Below, piece by piece: positions 48,171 to 59,370 of a stretch of 64,000 nucleotides of DNA. Below the pieces are notes generated by a model. It searched no databases. It saw only the letters and a list, made by a program, of their open reading frames with translations, and was not told where the DNA came from. A program made the position numbers and the translations under genes. Source of the DNA: Acinetobacter sp. Ac_5812 (GTDB taxonomy: Bacteria > Pseudomonadota > Gammaproteobacteria > Pseudomonadales > Moraxellaceae); assembly GCF_013072695.1 (NCBI RefSeq), contig NZ_LXUK01000017.1, positions 1-64,000 of the forward strand. Reading direction: 5' to 3'. The stretch's first letter is position 1. The number at the start of each line of letters is the position of its first letter.

Positions 48171-48788
48171 ATGAAAAGGCTTGTTGATATAGTTGTTGCA
48201 TCTGTAGCAATTTTATTACTTTCTCCAATATTTATTCTCGTTGCTTATAAGGTCCGGAAGAATTTAGGCGCTCCTATCTTTTTTTATCAGGAACGCCCTG
48301 GTAAAGACGGTAAGCTATTTAAAATGATTAAGTTTCGCTCGATGAAAGATGCTACAGATTCCGAGGGAAACGCTTTACCTGATGAGCAGCGGATTACACC
48401 ATTTGGACAAAAATTGCGCTCTACAAGCTTGGATGAAATGCCGCAGCTATTTAATGTGTTAAAAGGCGATATGAGTGTCGTTGGGCCTCGACCAATGTTA
48501 AAAGAATTTGTTGAACTTTATTCACCTGAGCAAGCTCGTCGTTTGAATGTAAAACCTGGGATGACTGGCTTAGCGCAAGTGAGTGGTCGTAATGAATTAG
48601 ATTATGAAGACCGCTTTAAATGTGATGTTTGGTATGTCGATCATCATAATACCTTCGTTGATTTTAAAATCATGTGGAAAACATTAGGTGTTATGTTGAA
48701 ACGTGAAGGGATTAATGCGCCTGGACATGTTGGCCCCTCTTTATTTAAGGGGAATAATTTACAAGAACAAGATAAAATTAACTCTTGA
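48171..48788 (+). CDS. itrA: Initiating undecaprenyl-phosphate sugar phosphotransferase (ItrA type)
   Basis: A 205-residue WcaJ/PglC-type transferase with one N-terminal membrane segment (RLVDIVVASVAILLLSPIFI). Motifs FFYQERPGKDGKLFKMIKFR, LRSTSLDEMPQLFNVLKGDM and VGPRPMLKEF are diagnostic. It moves the first sugar-phosphate to undecaprenyl phosphate. In Acinetobacter, ItrA types use GalNAc, GlcNAc or QuiNAc derivatives; with no QuiNAc genes here and a Gne-like epimerase present, GalNAc is my inference. The ATG at 48171 is preferred over TTG 48150. Confidence 0.92.
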   Translation: MKRLVDIVVASVAILLLSPIFILVAYKVRKNLGAPIFFYQERPGKDGKLFKMIKFRSMKDATDSEGNALPDEQRITPFGQKLRSTSLDEMPQLFNVLKGDMSVVGPRPMLKEFVELYSPEQARRLNVKPGMTGLAQVSGRNELDYEDRFKCDVWYVDHHNTFVDFKIMWKTLGVMLKREGINAPGHVGPSLFKGNNLQEQDKINS

Positions 48789-48820
48789 AGATCTATCTAA
48801 ATCAATGAAGTAGTAATGTA

Positions 48821-49696
48821 ATGATCAAGAAAGCAATTTTACCTGTCGCAGGTTTAGGTACACGATTCTTACCAGCAAGCAAATCTATTCCAAAGGAAAT
48901 GGTGACTGTTGTTGATCGTCCAGCCATTGAATATGTGGTACGTGAAGCAGTTGAAGCTGGGATTGAACAAATTATTTTGGTCACACATTCTTCTAAAGCC
49001 TCGATTGAGAATTATTTTGATCGTAATTTCGAGTTAGAAACAACTTTAGAACAAAAAAAGAAATTTGATCTACTCAAAGAAATTACTGATATTTTACCTA
49101 AGCATGTTAGCGTTGTGAGCGTACGTCAGCCGCAGCCTTTAGGCCTTGGACATGCTGTACTTTGTGCAAAAGATATCGTGGGTAATGAAGCCTTTGCCGT
49201 ATTATTACCTGACGTTTTAGTCAAGAATCAAGTCTCTGAGAATGACTTGTCTCTGATGATCCAGCGCTTTGAGACATCTCAAGCAGCACAGATTATGGTT
49301 GAAGCAGTACCTGATCATTTGGTTGATCAATATGGTATTGTGGATGTCGCGGTTTCACTGAATGAAGGTGAAAGCGTTGTGATGCAGGGAATCGTTGAAA
49401 AACCTGCGGTGGGTGCAGCACCTTCGAACTTATCTGTGGTTGGTCGTTATATTTTACCAGCACAGATTATGGCGCTTTTAGAAAATACTCCACGTGGAGC
49501 TGGAAATGAAATTCAGCTCACTGATGCCATCGCAGCATTACAGCAAGCAGAAGCTGTTGAAGCGTATCGTATGAAAGGGCAGACTTTCGATTGTGGCAGT
49601 AAGCTTGGATACCTGAAAGCGGTATTACACTATGGTATTGAGCATCCCAAATTGGGCGCAGATTTTAAGGGCTTAATTCAAGAATTAGCCCTGTAG
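48821..49696 (+). CDS. galU: UTP-glucose-1-phosphate uridylyltransferase
   Basis: A 291-residue enzyme making UDP-glucose. Signatures AILPVAGLGTRFLPASKSIP, KEMVTVVDRPAIEYVVREAV and GLGHAVLCAKDIVG are clear. First gene of the conserved right-hand K-locus module galU-ugd-gpi-galE-pgm. UDP-glucose is then used by the Ugd-like and epimerase proteins encoded downstream. Confidence 0.97.
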   Translation: MIKKAILPVAGLGTRFLPASKSIPKEMVTVVDRPAIEYVVREAVEAGIEQIILVTHSSKASIENYFDRNFELETTLEQKKKFDLLKEITDILPKHVSVVSVRQPQPLGLGHAVLCAKDIVGNEAFAVLLPDVLVKNQVSENDLSLMIQRFETSQAAQIMVEAVPDHLVDQYGIVDVAVSLNEGESVVMQGIVEKPAVGAAPSNLSVVGRYILPAQIMALLENTPRGAGNEIQLTDAIAALQQAEAVEAYRMKGQTFDCGSKLGYLKAVLHYGIEHPKLGADFKGLIQELAL

Positions 49697-49712
49697 TTTA
49701 GGGCATGTGGTT

Positions 49713-50972
49713 ATGAAAGTTGCAATCTTTGGCAATACATTATATGCAGGCGTGATGTCTGCATTATTGTCTGAATCTGGGCACTTTGTGTATTGGTGCT
49801 CACATCTCAATGATAATTCCGCTGATCAGCAGTACTCATTTCATGATGAAAATGTTAGTCGCTTACTGGAACAACAGTTAAACAGTGGTTTTCTCAGTTA
49901 TCGTGATTTGGACGCTATTCCTTTAGATATAGATGCTTATTTATTTAGTTTTAATCAAACACAAGAACAACAAGTTTTTCAACTGCTTCAGTCGTTAAAA
50001 CAGCGTCCGATTATTCATCCAAAACTGATGATCAATGCTTCAACCTTTGGCTTGCAGGGGACTGAGCACTTTAAGCAAATCCTTTCCGAAGATGACTGGG
50101 TTTATTTACCAGATACGATTCAAGAAGGAAATGCTTTACAGAGTTTAACTCAAGCAAAACAAATGATTGTAGGATGTACGCAAGTTGACGTTCAGAGCAA
50201 AGTGAAAGAATTGCTAAGGCCTCTTTTTCCTTTGGCACAGCAATATTTGTTTATGCCAATTTTAGATGCTGAATTTACCAAGCTCAGTATTTCAGGCATG
50301 TTGGCGACAAGAATTAGCTATATCAATGACCTGGCTGTGGTTGCTGAGAAACTCGGGATTGATATTGCATCAGTACGTCAGGGTATGGCGGCGGATAACC
50401 GTATTGGTTCAGCTTACTTAGCCCCTGGTGCTGGTTTCGGCGGTGAAAATTTTTCTCATGATATTCTGACCCTCTCTAATACCGTTGCAAATACAGGCGT
50501 TAAAAGCCAATTGCTTGCACAAGTATGGGAAATTAATGAGCAACAAAAAGAAATCCTGTTCCGTAAGTTTTGGAACTATTATCATGGTGATTTAAAGGGT
50601 AAGTCCGTTGCAATTTGGGGGGCTTCGTTTAAAGAAAATACCTCAAGTATTCAGCAATCACCTATCCACCAAATGCTTGCGGCACTGTGGGCACAAGGGG
50701 TGACGGTTCATCTACATGATCCGCAGGCTTTGGATGAAATTGAACAGATGTATGGGCAGCGTGACGATTTAGTCCTCTGTGATGATCAGTATGATGCGGT
50801 GAAAAATGTGCACGGTTTATGTGTGTTAACTGCATGGAAACAATACTGGAGTCCGGACTTTAAACAGTTCGAACAACTGATGGCACATCCTTTGATATTG
50901 GATGGTCGCAATATTTATGATCCAGACTATGTGAAATTACAAGGTTTCGCATATATGGGCGTGGGGCGTTAA
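49713..50972 (+). CDS. ugd: UDP-glucose 6-dehydrogenase family protein (atypical active site)
   Basis: A 419-residue protein in the ugd position of Acinetobacter K loci. The C-terminal domain is family-like ([34 protein letters not shown]), and [20 protein letters not shown] matches the central helix. Two parts are unlike biochemically studied Ugd: the dinucleotide motif is loose ([16 protein letters not shown] instead of GxGxxG), and the catalytic GGSCFPKD block reads GGENFSHD, with Asn246 where the Cys nucleophile should be and His249 for Lys. I recall the same block in other Acinetobacter K-locus Ugd proteins, so this may be a lineage form. UDP-glucuronate synthesis is therefore not certain. 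Confidence 0.82.
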   Translation: MKVAIFGNTLYAGVMSALLSESGHFVYWCSHLNDNSADQQYSFHDENVSRLLEQQLNSGFLSYRDLDAIPLDIDAYLFSFNQTQEQQVFQLLQSLKQRPIIHPKLMINASTFGLQGTEHFKQILSEDDWVYLPDTIQEGNALQSLTQAKQMIVGCTQVDVQSKVKELLRPLFPLAQQYLFMPILDAEFTKLSISGMLATRISYINDLAVVAEKLGIDIASVRQGMAADNRIGSAYLAPGAGFGGENFSHDILTLSNTVANTGVKSQLLAQVWEINEQQKEILFRKFWNYYHGDLKGKSVAIWGASFKENTSSIQQSPIHQMLAALWAQGVTVHLHDPQALDEIEQMYGQRDDLVLCDDQYDAVKNVHGLCVLTAWKQYWSPDFKQFEQLMAHPLILDGRNIYDPDYVKLQGFAYMGVGR

Positions 50973-52648
50973 TGATGATCAAGCAAATTCAGCCTTTTGC
51001 CGTTAAGGCACCAGCGTCAGTGCTTGAGCATTTATCATCTTTGCAAAAGCAAATTAAAGAGGTTCATCTCAAGACTTTATTTGCAGCAGATCCCTCACGC
51101 TTTAAACGGTTCTCAGTTGAACATGATCAAGTTGTTCTCGATTTTAGTAAACATCGTATTGATCAAACTATTTTAAATGGCTTGGTCGACTTAGCTCAGG
51201 CACAAGATTTAAAACAATGGATTAAGACATTATTTTCTTCGGAACAAATTAACTATACCGAGCATCGTGCAGCAATGCATTGGGCTCTACGCTTGCCGCA
51301 ATCGAGTCCAGATTTTCCTCAGGAGAATCAACAGGTACAGCAACAGCTAGAGCGGATGTATGCTTTGGTGGATAAAATCCATGCTGGACAATATCGTGGC
51401 GCAACCGGTGAAGTCATTCAGGATGTAGTCAATATTGGTGTCGGAGGCTCTGACTTAGGTCCTTTAATGGTGACACATGCGTTGTCCGATTTTAAGGTGA
51501 CGAGTACAAAGCCTTTAGATGTGCACTTTGTCTCGACTATGGATGGTAGTCAACTGTCTGACCTGCTACATCAGCTGCGCCCAGAAACGACATTATTTAT
51601 TATTTCCTCGAAGTCATTTGGCACCATTGATACCTTGTCGAATGCACAAACGGTTCGTCAATGGTTAGAAAAGTCGCTTGGACAGAATGAAAAAATTCTG
51701 CAGAATCATTTTATTGGGGTCTCGACCAAACCTGAAAAAATGACGGAATGGGGCATTGCCGCTGATAAGCAGTTGTTGCTATGGGACTGGGTTGGTGGTC
51801 GTTATTCACTGTGGTCATGTATTGGTCTGCCGATTGCGCTAACGATTGGGGTTGATGGTTTTAAGCAGTTGTTAGCGGGCGCGCACGAGATTGATCAACA
51901 TTTTCAAACCGCACCATTTCAGCAGAATATTCCAGTATTGATGGGGTTGTTAGGGGCGTGGAATAATAACTTCCTTGAAATCCAAACCCATGCTGTGTTG
52001 CCCTATGACGGTCGACTCAAATATTTCGCCGCTTATTTGCAGCAGCTTGAAATGGAGTCCAATGGTAAATCGATCCAGCGTAATGGGGAAAAGGTGAATA
52101 CAGCGACTTGCCCGATTGTGTGGGGTGAGGTTGGACCCAATGCACAACACGCATTTTATCAGCTGTTACATCAAGGGACACACTCCGTGAGTTGTGACTT
52201 TATTGCACCGGTAAAGCGCTATAATGCCAATCAATTTACTTATGCTGAAAGTGCAGAGGCTTTGGTTGAACAGCATCATCTGGCCTTATCGAATTGTTTG
52301 GCGCAGTCGCGATTATTGGCCTTTGGTAATCAAGCTTTGGCAGCAGATGAACTTGAAGATTTACCTGCATATAAGCAATATGAAGGCAATCAGCCAAGTT
52401 CAACCATTTTACTCAAAGAGCTGAATCCTTATAGTTTAGGGATGTTGATTGCGACGTATGAACACAAAGTTTTTGTGCAGTCAGTATTGTGGAATATTAA
52501 TCCCTTTGATCAATGGGGGGTTGAAAAAGGTAAAGAGATTGCCAATCAACTGTTACCGATTTTAAACCGTGAGCAAGATGATTTATCTGCTTTTGATACA
52601 TCGACGCAAGGTTTGTTGAAAATATTGTTAGGAAAAATAGATGGCTAA
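50972..52648 (+). CDS. gpi: Glucose-6-phosphate isomerase
   Basis: A 558-residue Pgi interconverting glucose-6-phosphate and fructose-6-phosphate, linking central metabolism to sugar precursors. [54 protein letters not shown] and [13 protein letters not shown] are family signatures. The start overlaps the ugd stop by one base; either of two adjacent ATGs may be used. Overlaps galE by 8 nt. Confidence 0.97.
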   Translation: MMIKQIQPFAVKAPASVLEHLSSLQKQIKEVHLKTLFAADPSRFKRFSVEHDQVVLDFSKHRIDQTILNGLVDLAQAQDLKQWIKTLFSSEQINYTEHRAAMHWALRLPQSSPDFPQENQQVQQQLERMYALVDKIHAGQYRGATGEVIQDVVNIGVGGSDLGPLMVTHALSDFKVTSTKPLDVHFVSTMDGSQLSDLLHQLRPETTLFIISSKSFGTIDTLSNAQTVRQWLEKSLGQNEKILQNHFIGVSTKPEKMTEWGIAADKQLLLWDWVGGRYSLWSCIGLPIALTIGVDGFKQLLAGAHEIDQHFQTAPFQQNIPVLMGLLGAWNNNFLEIQTHAVLPYDGRLKYFAAYLQQLEMESNGKSIQRNGEKVNTATCPIVWGEVGPNAQHAFYQLLHQGTHSVSCDFIAPVKRYNANQFTYAESAEALVEQHHLALSNCLAQSRLLAFGNQALAADELEDLPAYKQYEGNQPSSTILLKELNPYSLGMLIATYEHKVFVQSVLWNINPFDQWGVEKGKEIANQLLPILNREQDDLSAFDTSTQGLLKILLGKIDG

Positions 52649-53657
52649 AATTTTAGTCACAGGTGGTGCGGGTTATATTGGCTCACATACCTGTTTAGAA
52701 CTACTCAATGCAAGTCATGAAGTTATTGTATTTGATAATCTTTCAAATAGTTCGGAAGAAGCTTTACGTCGTGTACAGACACTCGCCAATAAAAGCTTGG
52801 TTTTTGTAAAAGGTGATATTCGTAATCAGGATGCGTTAGATCAGGTCTTTCAGGACTATTCTATTGATGCGGTCATTCATTTTGCAGGTCTCAAAGCGGT
52901 CGGTGAAAGCCAACAGGTTCCATTGACTTATTTTGATAATAACATTGCTGGCAGTGCTCAACTGGTCAAGGCGATGGAGCGAGCAGGTGTTTTTCGTTTG
53001 GTATTCAGCTCATCTGCCACGGTTTATGACGAAGCCAATCTTTCGCCTTTGAATGAAGATATGCCAACAGGAATGCCAAATAACAATTATGGTTATACCA
53101 AGCTGATTGTTGAACAAATGCTGCAAAAACTTGCACAAGCAGACACGCGTTGGTCGATTGCTTTACTTCGTTATTTTAACCCTGTGGGCGCACATAAAAG
53201 CGGCCAAATAGGTGAAGACCCGCAGGGAATCCCAAATAATCTCATGCCTTATGTAACACAAGTGGCGGTAGGACGTCGTGAAAAATTGTCCATTTATGGC
53301 AATGATTATGACACTGTCGATGGTACAGGTGTTCGTGATTATATCCATGTGGTCGATTTGGCCAATGCCCATTTATGTGCCTTAAATAATCGGTTGTCTG
53401 CGCAAGGCTGTCGTGCTTGGAATATTGGGACAGGCAATGGTTGTTCAGTTTTACAGTTCGTTCAAAGCTTTGAAAAAGTGAACGGAGTAACCGTTGCTTT
53501 TGAATTAGCACCACGTCGTGCAGGTGATGTCGCCACCTCATTTGCTGAAAATACACGTGCTGTCGCTGAGTTGGCTTGGCAACCTCAATATACTTTGGAA
53601 GATATGTTGGCAGACAGTTGGAACTGGCAGAAGCAGAATCCCAACGGCTTTAACTGA
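52641..53657 (+). CDS. gne1: UDP-hexose / UDP-N-acetylhexosamine 4-epimerase
   Basis: A 338-residue GalE-family epimerase. NAD motif [15 protein letters not shown], catalytic SSSATVY and YGYTK. The residue that limits substrate size in E. coli GalE, Tyr299, aligns with Ser300 here ([10 protein letters not shown]), which should admit N-acetylated sugars. So it likely interconverts UDP-GlcNAc/UDP-GalNAc as well as UDP-Glc/UDP-Gal, as proposed for Acinetobacter Gne1. It supplies UDP-GalNAc for the initiating transferase by inference. Confidence 0.92.
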   Translation: MAKILVTGGAGYIGSHTCLELLNASHEVIVFDNLSNSSEEALRRVQTLANKSLVFVKGDIRNQDALDQVFQDYSIDAVIHFAGLKAVGESQQVPLTYFDNNIAGSAQLVKAMERAGVFRLVFSSSATVYDEANLSPLNEDMPTGMPNNNYGYTKLIVEQMLQKLAQADTRWSIALLRYFNPVGAHKSGQIGEDPQGIPNNLMPYVTQVAVGRREKLSIYGNDYDTVDGTGVRDYIHVVDLANAHLCALNNRLSAQGCRAWNIGTGNGCSVLQFVQSFEKVNGVTVAFELAPRRAGDVATSFAENTRAVAELAWQPQYTLEDMLADSWNWQKQNPNGFN

Positions 53658-53667
53658 ATTGAACAGC

Positions 53668-53700
53668 AATAAAAAAAGGAGCATATTGCTCCTTTTTTAT
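53668..53700. terminator. Bidirectional terminator between the epimerase and pgm genes
   Basis: AAAAAAAGGAGCA / TGCTCCTTTTTT hairpin in the 52-bp gap between convergent genes. It ends the long plus-strand capsule transcript. Confidence 0.85.
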
Positions 53701-53709
53701 TGGGCTGAA

Positions 53710-55080
53710 TTAACCCTGAATTAACCCAGTTAATTCATCGACATAATGTTGCATCGGTTGCGGGTTTCGATCGGCACGGCTTTCAATGTTTAAACGCAGT
53801 AAAGGCTCGGTATTGGAAGCACGGACATTTAAGCGCCATGCACCAAAATCAAGACTCACCCCATCAGTACGGTCCACTTGCGGATTTTGATCAGCATAAT
53901 GATCAAAGATCTTTTGTACAGTGGCTTGTGTATCAGCTACTTTAAAGTTGATTTCACCACTACATGGGAATTTGGCAATCATGTTTTCAACCAGTGTTGA
54001 GAGTGATTGACCTGTTTCCGAGAGTAGGGCAATGGTCAGTAACCATGGAATCATACCGCTATCGCAATAGGCAAAGTCACGGAAATAGTGATGTGCGCTC
54101 ATTTCCCCGCCGTACACGGCATTGTGTTCACGCATGACATCTTTAATGAAAGCATGTCCAGATTTAGACTGCACTGCGATGCCTTGGTATTGATCGACGA
54201 TGTCAAAGGTATTCCAGACCAGACGTGGGTCATGCACAATCTTTTCACCTGATTGTTTGATCAGGAAGGCCTGTGCCAATAAACCAACGATGTAATAACC
54301 TTCGATAAATTGCCCTTTTTCATCAAACAGGAAGCAACGGTCAAAGTCGCCATCCCAGGCAATGCCCATATCGGCTTGATGCTGAAGTACGGCATCACGC
54401 GTACTGTCTCGGTTTTCAATCAGGATTGGGTTCGGAATACCATTCGGGAAAGTGCCATCGGCTTCATGGTGAATTTTAATGAACTCAACTGGAATATTCA
54501 GTTGCTGGAATTTTTGTTCGATGGCATCAATCACATGACCTGCTGCACCATTGCCCGCATTGACCACCAGTTTAAGCGGTTTAATTTTTTGTGGATCAAT
54601 ATAGGTGAGTAGGTGTTCAATAAACTCAGGCAAAATATTGTAGGGTTGGGTGGTACCTTTTTGTGCGACGTCTACAAATTGCCCTGATTCAGCCAATGCC
54701 TGAATCTCTTTTAAGCCTGTTTCTGCACTGATTGGGCGTGCATTTTCACGCACCAATTTCATCCCGTTGTAATCCATTGGATTGTGGCTGGCAGTCACTT
54801 CAATACCGCCCTGTACATCCAAATGAAAGGCTGCGAAATAGACTTCTTCTGTACCAGTCATGCCCAAATCAAGCACATTGATACCTGCATCATTCAAGCC
54901 CCGAATCGTGGCCTGTTTTAAGCCTTCGCTACTTAAACGGATGTCACAACCAATCACGACGGTTTTCGGTTGATAGATCTGCCCATAGGCACGACCAATG
55001 TTATAGGCAATCTCTTCATTCAGTTCTGTACCGAGTTTGCCGCGAATATCGTAGGCTTTAAAGCAAGTCAGTTGAGTCAT
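53710..55080 (-). CDS. pgm: Phosphomannomutase / phosphoglucomutase
   Basis: A 456-residue alpha-D-phosphohexomutase (AlgC/ManB type) that moves phosphate between C1 and C6 of glucose or mannose. Catalytic Ser in [14 protein letters not shown], metal loop DGDFDRC, sugar loop [10 protein letters not shown] and phosphate-binding [12 protein letters not shown] are all present. It provides glucose-1-phosphate to GalU and RmlA. The ATG at 55080 is preferred over an in-frame TTG upstream. It is the last K-locus gene before lldP. Confidence 0.96.
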   Translation of the reverse strand: MTQLTCFKAYDIRGKLGTELNEEIAYNIGRAYGQIYQPKTVVIGCDIRLSSEGLKQATIRGLNDAGINVLDLGMTGTEEVYFAAFHLDVQGGIEVTASHNPMDYNGMKLVRENARPISAETGLKEIQALAESGQFVDVAQKGTTQPYNILPEFIEHLLTYIDPQKIKPLKLVVNAGNGAAGHVIDAIEQKFQQLNIPVEFIKIHHEADGTFPNGIPNPILIENRDSTRDAVLQHQADMGIAWDGDFDRCFLFDEKGQFIEGYYIVGLLAQAFLIKQSGEKIVHDPRLVWNTFDIVDQYQGIAVQSKSGHAFIKDVMREHNAVYGGEMSAHHYFRDFAYCDSGMIPWLLTIALLSETGQSLSTLVENMIAKFPCSGEINFKVADTQATVQKIFDHYADQNPQVDRTDGVSLDFGAWRLNVRASNTEPLLRLNIESRADRNPQPMQHYVDELTGLIQG

Positions 55081-55468
55081 ATTGTTCAATTCATAGTGAT
55101 GTGATTTGAGTTGTGAACAGATTATACAGATATCGCTACAAAGTCATATTTATTGTTTTATCTTCAGCGATTGAGGACCTGAGCCACATAAATTGAATGC
55201 TGGTTGCAAAATTTTCATCAGACTTTAGTCGAATGTCGAAAGCGTACATGAACAGAAAAGGATTGATTTATTTTAATTATTATTGGTAATACCAATTATT
55301 GCTGTAGTGGCAGGGTTGATCCTAAGAATCCATATAATTAAGATGCGTGGAGATTACAAATAAGCAAGGTTTGCTGATTTATTCAATATTGGTCATACCA
55401 ATATTACGAAGATTCGTTAAATATCGAAGTAAAAACAAAATGACGCCCAGCATTTCAAGGAGATGAGA
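55081..55468 (+). promoter_or_regulatory. lld operon control region with two LldR-type operators
   Basis: About 390 bp without a gene between pgm and lldP. It contains two palindromes ATTGGTnnnACCAAT, at 55282-55296 and 55388-55402; the second extends to AATATTGGT-CAT-ACCAATATT (55385-55405). The spacing between centres is 106 bp. The sequence fits the TTGGTnnnACCAA operators of FadR-subfamily regulators such as LldR, encoded downstream. Confidence 0.75.
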
Positions 55469-57130
55469 ATGCTAAATGTGTGGCAACAACTATATGACCC
55501 TTTAAATAATATCTGGCTATCTAGTGCAGTCGCGCTGATCCCGATTATTTTCTTCTTCTTAGCGTTGGCGGTCTTTCGTATGAAAGGTAGTGTTGCGGGG
55601 ACTTGTACCGTGATGATTGCCTTGCTGATTGCATTGTTTTTTTATCAAATGCCAGCTGAGATGGCATTTGCTTCCGCGGTTTATGGTTTTTTTTACGGTT
55701 TATGGCCGATCTCATGGATTATTATCGGAGCGGTGTTCCTGTATAAAATTTCGGTCAAAACAGGGCAGTTTGATGTGATTCGCTCCAGTATTTTGTCGAT
55801 TACTGAAGATCAGCGATTACAGATGCTATTGGTAGGTTTTGCCTTTGGAACCTTTTTAGAGGGTGCGGCAGGCTTTGGTGCACCAGTCGCCATTACAGCA
55901 GCCCTATTGGTCGGCTTGGGCTTTAAACCACTATATGCTGCGGGGCTTTGTCTGATTGTGAATACGGCTCCTGTGGCCTTTGGTGCCATGGGTATTCCGA
56001 TTATTGTGGCTGGACAGGTGTCTGGTGTCGATACTATGGAAATCAGCCAGATGGTCGGTCGCCAACTGCCTTTTTTAACCATCATTGTGCTGTTCTGGAT
56101 TATGGCGATCATGGACGGTTGGCGTGGCGTGAAAGAAACTTGGCCTGCGGTACTGGTCGGTGGTAGTGCCTTTGCCATTGCACAATATCTGACCTCGAAC
56201 TTTTTGGGACCCGAACTGCCTGATATTACCGCTGCGATTGCCTCATTGGTCAGTTTGACCTTGTTGTTCCGTGTTTGGAAACCGAAGCATATTTTCCGTT
56301 TTGAAATGACTGATGAACAAGCAGCCAGCCATGCGGCCTCATCACAACAGCGTTATAGCATTGCTCAGATTGCCAAAGCATGGTCGCCGTTTATGATTTT
56401 GACCGTGATGGTGACCATTTGGAGTGTGAAACCATTTAAAGTGCTGTTTGCCAAAGATGGTGCCTTGGCGGACTGGATTTTTAAAATTGAAGTGCCGTAT
56501 CTGCATAAGCTGGTAGAAAAAATGGCGCCGATTGTGCCTGAAACTACAGCCTATGAAGCGATCTATAAATTTGATTGGTTCTCTGCCACAGGTACGGCTA
56601 TTTTTATTGCGGCCATCATCACCATCATATTCCTGAAAATGAAAACCCGTGACGCGGTTACTACCTTTGCTGAAACATTAAATGAGTTAAAAACCCCGAT
56701 TTATTCGATCGGAATGGTATTGGCCTTTGCTTTTATTGCCAATTATTCCGGTTTGTCTGCGACCTTGGCTTTGGCACTCTCGCATACGGGGCATGCCTTT
56801 ACTTTCTTCTCGCCCTTCTTGGGCTGGCTCGGTGTCTTCCTGACGGGTTCTGATACCTCATCCAATGCGCTGTTCTCGGCTTTGCAAGCGACTACGGCAC
56901 AGCAAATCGGTATTCCAGAAGTGTTATTGGTGGCTGCCAATACCAGTGGGGGCGTAACGGGCAAGATGATTTCACCGCAATCGATTGCGATTGCCTGTGC
57001 CGCGGTGGGTTTGGTTGGAAAAGAATCGGACTTGTTTCGTTTCACGGTAAAACATAGCATCATATTTACTGTCTTTGTCGGCATCATTGTCACGGTTCAG
57101 GCTTATCTGGTGCCGTGGATGATTCCATAA
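55469..57130 (+). CDS. lldP: L-lactate permease
   Basis: A 553-residue LctP-family lactate symporter with about 13 membrane helices. The start [19 protein letters not shown] matches LldP, and [20 protein letters not shown] is a family signature. I start at 55469, six bases after AAGGAG; the ATG at 55463 touches that site. It is the conserved gene to the right of Acinetobacter K loci. Confidence 0.97.
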   Translation: MLNVWQQLYDPLNNIWLSSAVALIPIIFFFLALAVFRMKGSVAGTCTVMIALLIALFFYQMPAEMAFASAVYGFFYGLWPISWIIIGAVFLYKISVKTGQFDVIRSSILSITEDQRLQMLLVGFAFGTFLEGAAGFGAPVAITAALLVGLGFKPLYAAGLCLIVNTAPVAFGAMGIPIIVAGQVSGVDTMEISQMVGRQLPFLTIIVLFWIMAIMDGWRGVKETWPAVLVGGSAFAIAQYLTSNFLGPELPDITAAIASLVSLTLLFRVWKPKHIFRFEMTDEQAASHAASSQQRYSIAQIAKAWSPFMILTVMVTIWSVKPFKVLFAKDGALADWIFKIEVPYLHKLVEKMAPIVPETTAYEAIYKFDWFSATGTAIFIAAIITIIFLKMKTRDAVTTFAETLNELKTPIYSIGMVLAFAFIANYSGLSATLALALSHTGHAFTFFSPFLGWLGVFLTGSDTSSNALFSALQATTAQQIGIPEVLLVAANTSGGVTGKMISPQSIAIACAAVGLVGKESDLFRFTVKHSIIFTVFVGIIVTVQAYLVPWMIP

Positions 57131-57149
57131 CGCTAATCAAGGAAATGTG

Positions 57150-57902
57150 ATGAGAATCTCCGATCAAGTGGTCATGAAATTACAGGCGCTCATTGAGCAA
57201 CGCCAGATGAAACAAGGTGATCGCTTACCTGCCGAGCGTCAACTGGCGACCAGCTTAGGCGTATCTCGTCCGTCCTTACGTGAAGCGATCCAACAGCTAA
57301 ATAGCCAAGGTGTACTCAGTAGCCGCCGTGGTGATGGGACCTATATCCAACAGTTGCCTGAGCAATGGCCGCAACAGCTCATCGTCAATCCGATCAGTCA
57401 TTTGATTGAAGAAGATCCGTTGTACCGTTTTGATGTACAAGAAGCGCGTTTGTTGCTTGAAGGCGGCACTGCATGGTACGCCGCATTGCGTTCAACTGCT
57501 GAAGACCGTGCCAAAATTCATCATTGTTTTGATGAGATCAGCCGTTATCAAAATGCAGGCGATTCAGCTCGGGCGGCAGTGGCGGATGCTGAATTTCACC
57601 TGGCGATTGCCGAAGCGTCACACAATATTGTGCTGATCCAAATGATGCGCAGCTTGTTTGATTTGCTGCAATACAACGTCTTGCTCGGGCGTAACAAAGT
57701 TTATAACCATCCTGTCAATGGTGACTTGCTCAGTGAGCAGCATTTTCAGGTGATGGATGCGATTGATCGTCAAGATCCCGAAGCTGCACGCCAAGCGGTG
57801 TGTGGGCATATTGAATTTGTGATTAATCATGTACGTGCTCTGGGCGAAGATGAAGCGCGCCAGAAACGTGCAACACGTTTAACGAGAGTGGACTCAAAAT
57901 GA
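57150..57902 (+). CDS. lldR: GntR-family regulator of lactate use
   Basis: A 250-residue FadR-subfamily regulator. Winged helix: [40 protein letters not shown], then an FCD ligand domain ([16 protein letters not shown] to HIEFVINHV) with metal/ligand-binding Asp and His residues. In E. coli LldR responds to L-lactate and acts on the lldPRD operators; the two palindromes before lldP are the obvious targets. It overlaps lldD by 4 nt. Confidence 0.94.
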   Translation: MRISDQVVMKLQALIEQRQMKQGDRLPAERQLATSLGVSRPSLREAIQQLNSQGVLSSRRGDGTYIQQLPEQWPQQLIVNPISHLIEEDPLYRFDVQEARLLLEGGTAWYAALRSTAEDRAKIHHCFDEISRYQNAGDSARAAVADAEFHLAIAEASHNIVLIQMMRSLFDLLQYNVLLGRNKVYNHPVNGDLLSEQHFQVMDAIDRQDPEAARQAVCGHIEFVINHVRALGEDEARQKRATRLTRVDSK

Positions 57903-59050
57903 TTATTTCTTCTGGCAATGATTATCGTGCTGCAGCACAACGTCGTTTACCGCCATTTTTATTTCATTACATTGATGGCGGTGCCTATTCGGAACATACC
58001 TTAAAACGCAATGTACAGGACCTTTCTGAAATTGCCTTGCGTCAACGGGTGCTGAACGATATGTCTGCACTCAGCTTGGAAACCAAACTGTTTAATGAAA
58101 CCTTGTCGATGCCTGTGGCATTGGCACCCGTGGGTTTAACCGGTATGTACGCACGTCGCGGTGAAGTACAAGCTGCCATGGCAGCCGATCAAAAAGGGAT
58201 TCCATTTACCTTATCGACGGTTTCAGTCTGTCCGATTGAAGAAGTAGCGCCTGCAATTCAGCGTCCAATGTGGTTCCAGCTGTACGTGTTGCGTGATCGT
58301 GGCTTTATGCGTAATGCTTTGGAACGTGCTAAAGCGGCAGGTTGTTCAACATTGGTATTTACTGTGGATATGCCTGTGCCAGGGGCACGTTATCGCGATG
58401 CGCATTCAGGTATGAGTGGTCCAAATGCGGCGATGCGTCGTTATCTACAATCCATGTTGCATCCACATTGGGCATGGAATGTCGGGATGTGTGGTCGTCC
58501 ACATGATTTGGGCAATATCTCGAAATACTTAGGTAAACCAACAGGGCTTGAAGATTATATCGGCTGGCTGGGCTCTAACTTCGATCCGTCGATTTCATGG
58601 AAAGATCTGGAATGGATTCGTGAGTTTTGGGATGGCCCGATGGTGATTAAGGGCATTCTAGATCCTGAAGATGCCAAAGATGCAGTGCGTTTTGGTGCCG
58701 ATGGCATCGTGGTATCCAATCATGGTGGGCGTCAGTTGGATGGCGTGATGTCTTCTGCGCGGGCTTTGCCTGCGATTGCTGACGCGGTGAAGGGTGATCT
58801 GGCGATTCTGGCTGATTCAGGTATTCGTAATGGTCTGGATGTGGTGCGGATGTTGGCTTTGGGTGCGGATACGGTGTTATTGGGCCGTGCCTTTGTTTAT
58901 GCCTTGGCGGCGGCAGGGGGGCAAGGGGTGTCAAATTTGCTGGATTTGATTGATAAGGAAATGCGTGTGGCGATGACCTTAACAGGGGCTAAGTCGATTC
59001 AGGAGATTAATGCGGATTGTTTGGTACAGGCAATCAAACAAGGTTTTTAA
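57899..59050 (+). CDS. lldD: L-lactate dehydrogenase (quinone-linked, FMN)
   Basis: A 383-residue membrane-associated FMN enzyme oxidising L-lactate to pyruvate. It has the beginning [20 protein letters not shown] and [13 protein letters not shown], the substrate-binding/catalytic [13 protein letters not shown], the phosphate-binding LADSGIRNG and [12 protein letters not shown]. Length normal. Confidence 0.97.
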   Translation: MIISSGNDYRAAAQRRLPPFLFHYIDGGAYSEHTLKRNVQDLSEIALRQRVLNDMSALSLETKLFNETLSMPVALAPVGLTGMYARRGEVQAAMAADQKGIPFTLSTVSVCPIEEVAPAIQRPMWFQLYVLRDRGFMRNALERAKAAGCSTLVFTVDMPVPGARYRDAHSGMSGPNAAMRRYLQSMLHPHWAWNVGMCGRPHDLGNISKYLGKPTGLEDYIGWLGSNFDPSISWKDLEWIREFWDGPMVIKGILDPEDAKDAVRFGADGIVVSNHGGRQLDGVMSSARALPAIADAVKGDLAILADSGIRNGLDVVRMLALGADTVLLGRAFVYALAAAGGQGVSNLLDLIDKEMRVAMTLTGAKSIQEINADCLVQAIKQGF

Positions 59051-59370
59051 GAATAATTTGCTAAGTGATGCAGTAGGCACTGCCTCATCATTGGGTGACT
59101 TGCGTGTTTTTCGTGTAGAGGCGTTTGTCACTTTTGAAAGGTCAAAAGTAACCAAAAACCTTTTGTTGAGCAAACAGTACTTCCTTGTACGGTTGCTCAA
59201 CAGGCGGCATCCTTGCCGCCAACCGCGATAGTAAATACAGGGCTGATTCAAATTAGAGAATCAGCTAGTCCAATGATAAATGACAAACCGTAAGCCCCTG
59301 CTGTGCTGATCTGGTTTTAGCCTGCATAAGATATAGCTAGATTTTATATGGATGATCCAAAGGAGCCATC
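59051..59370 (+). other. Spacer with a three-hairpin element
   Basis: No gene that I can support. Three inverted repeats follow closely: ACTTTTGA/TCAAAAGT (59130-59149), GTTGAGCAA/TTGCTCAAC (59165-59201) and GGCGGCA/TGCCGCC (59203-59220). It resembles a dispersed intergenic repeat rather than a simple terminator. The dld ribosome site (AAAGGAG) lies at the right end. Confidence 0.6.
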
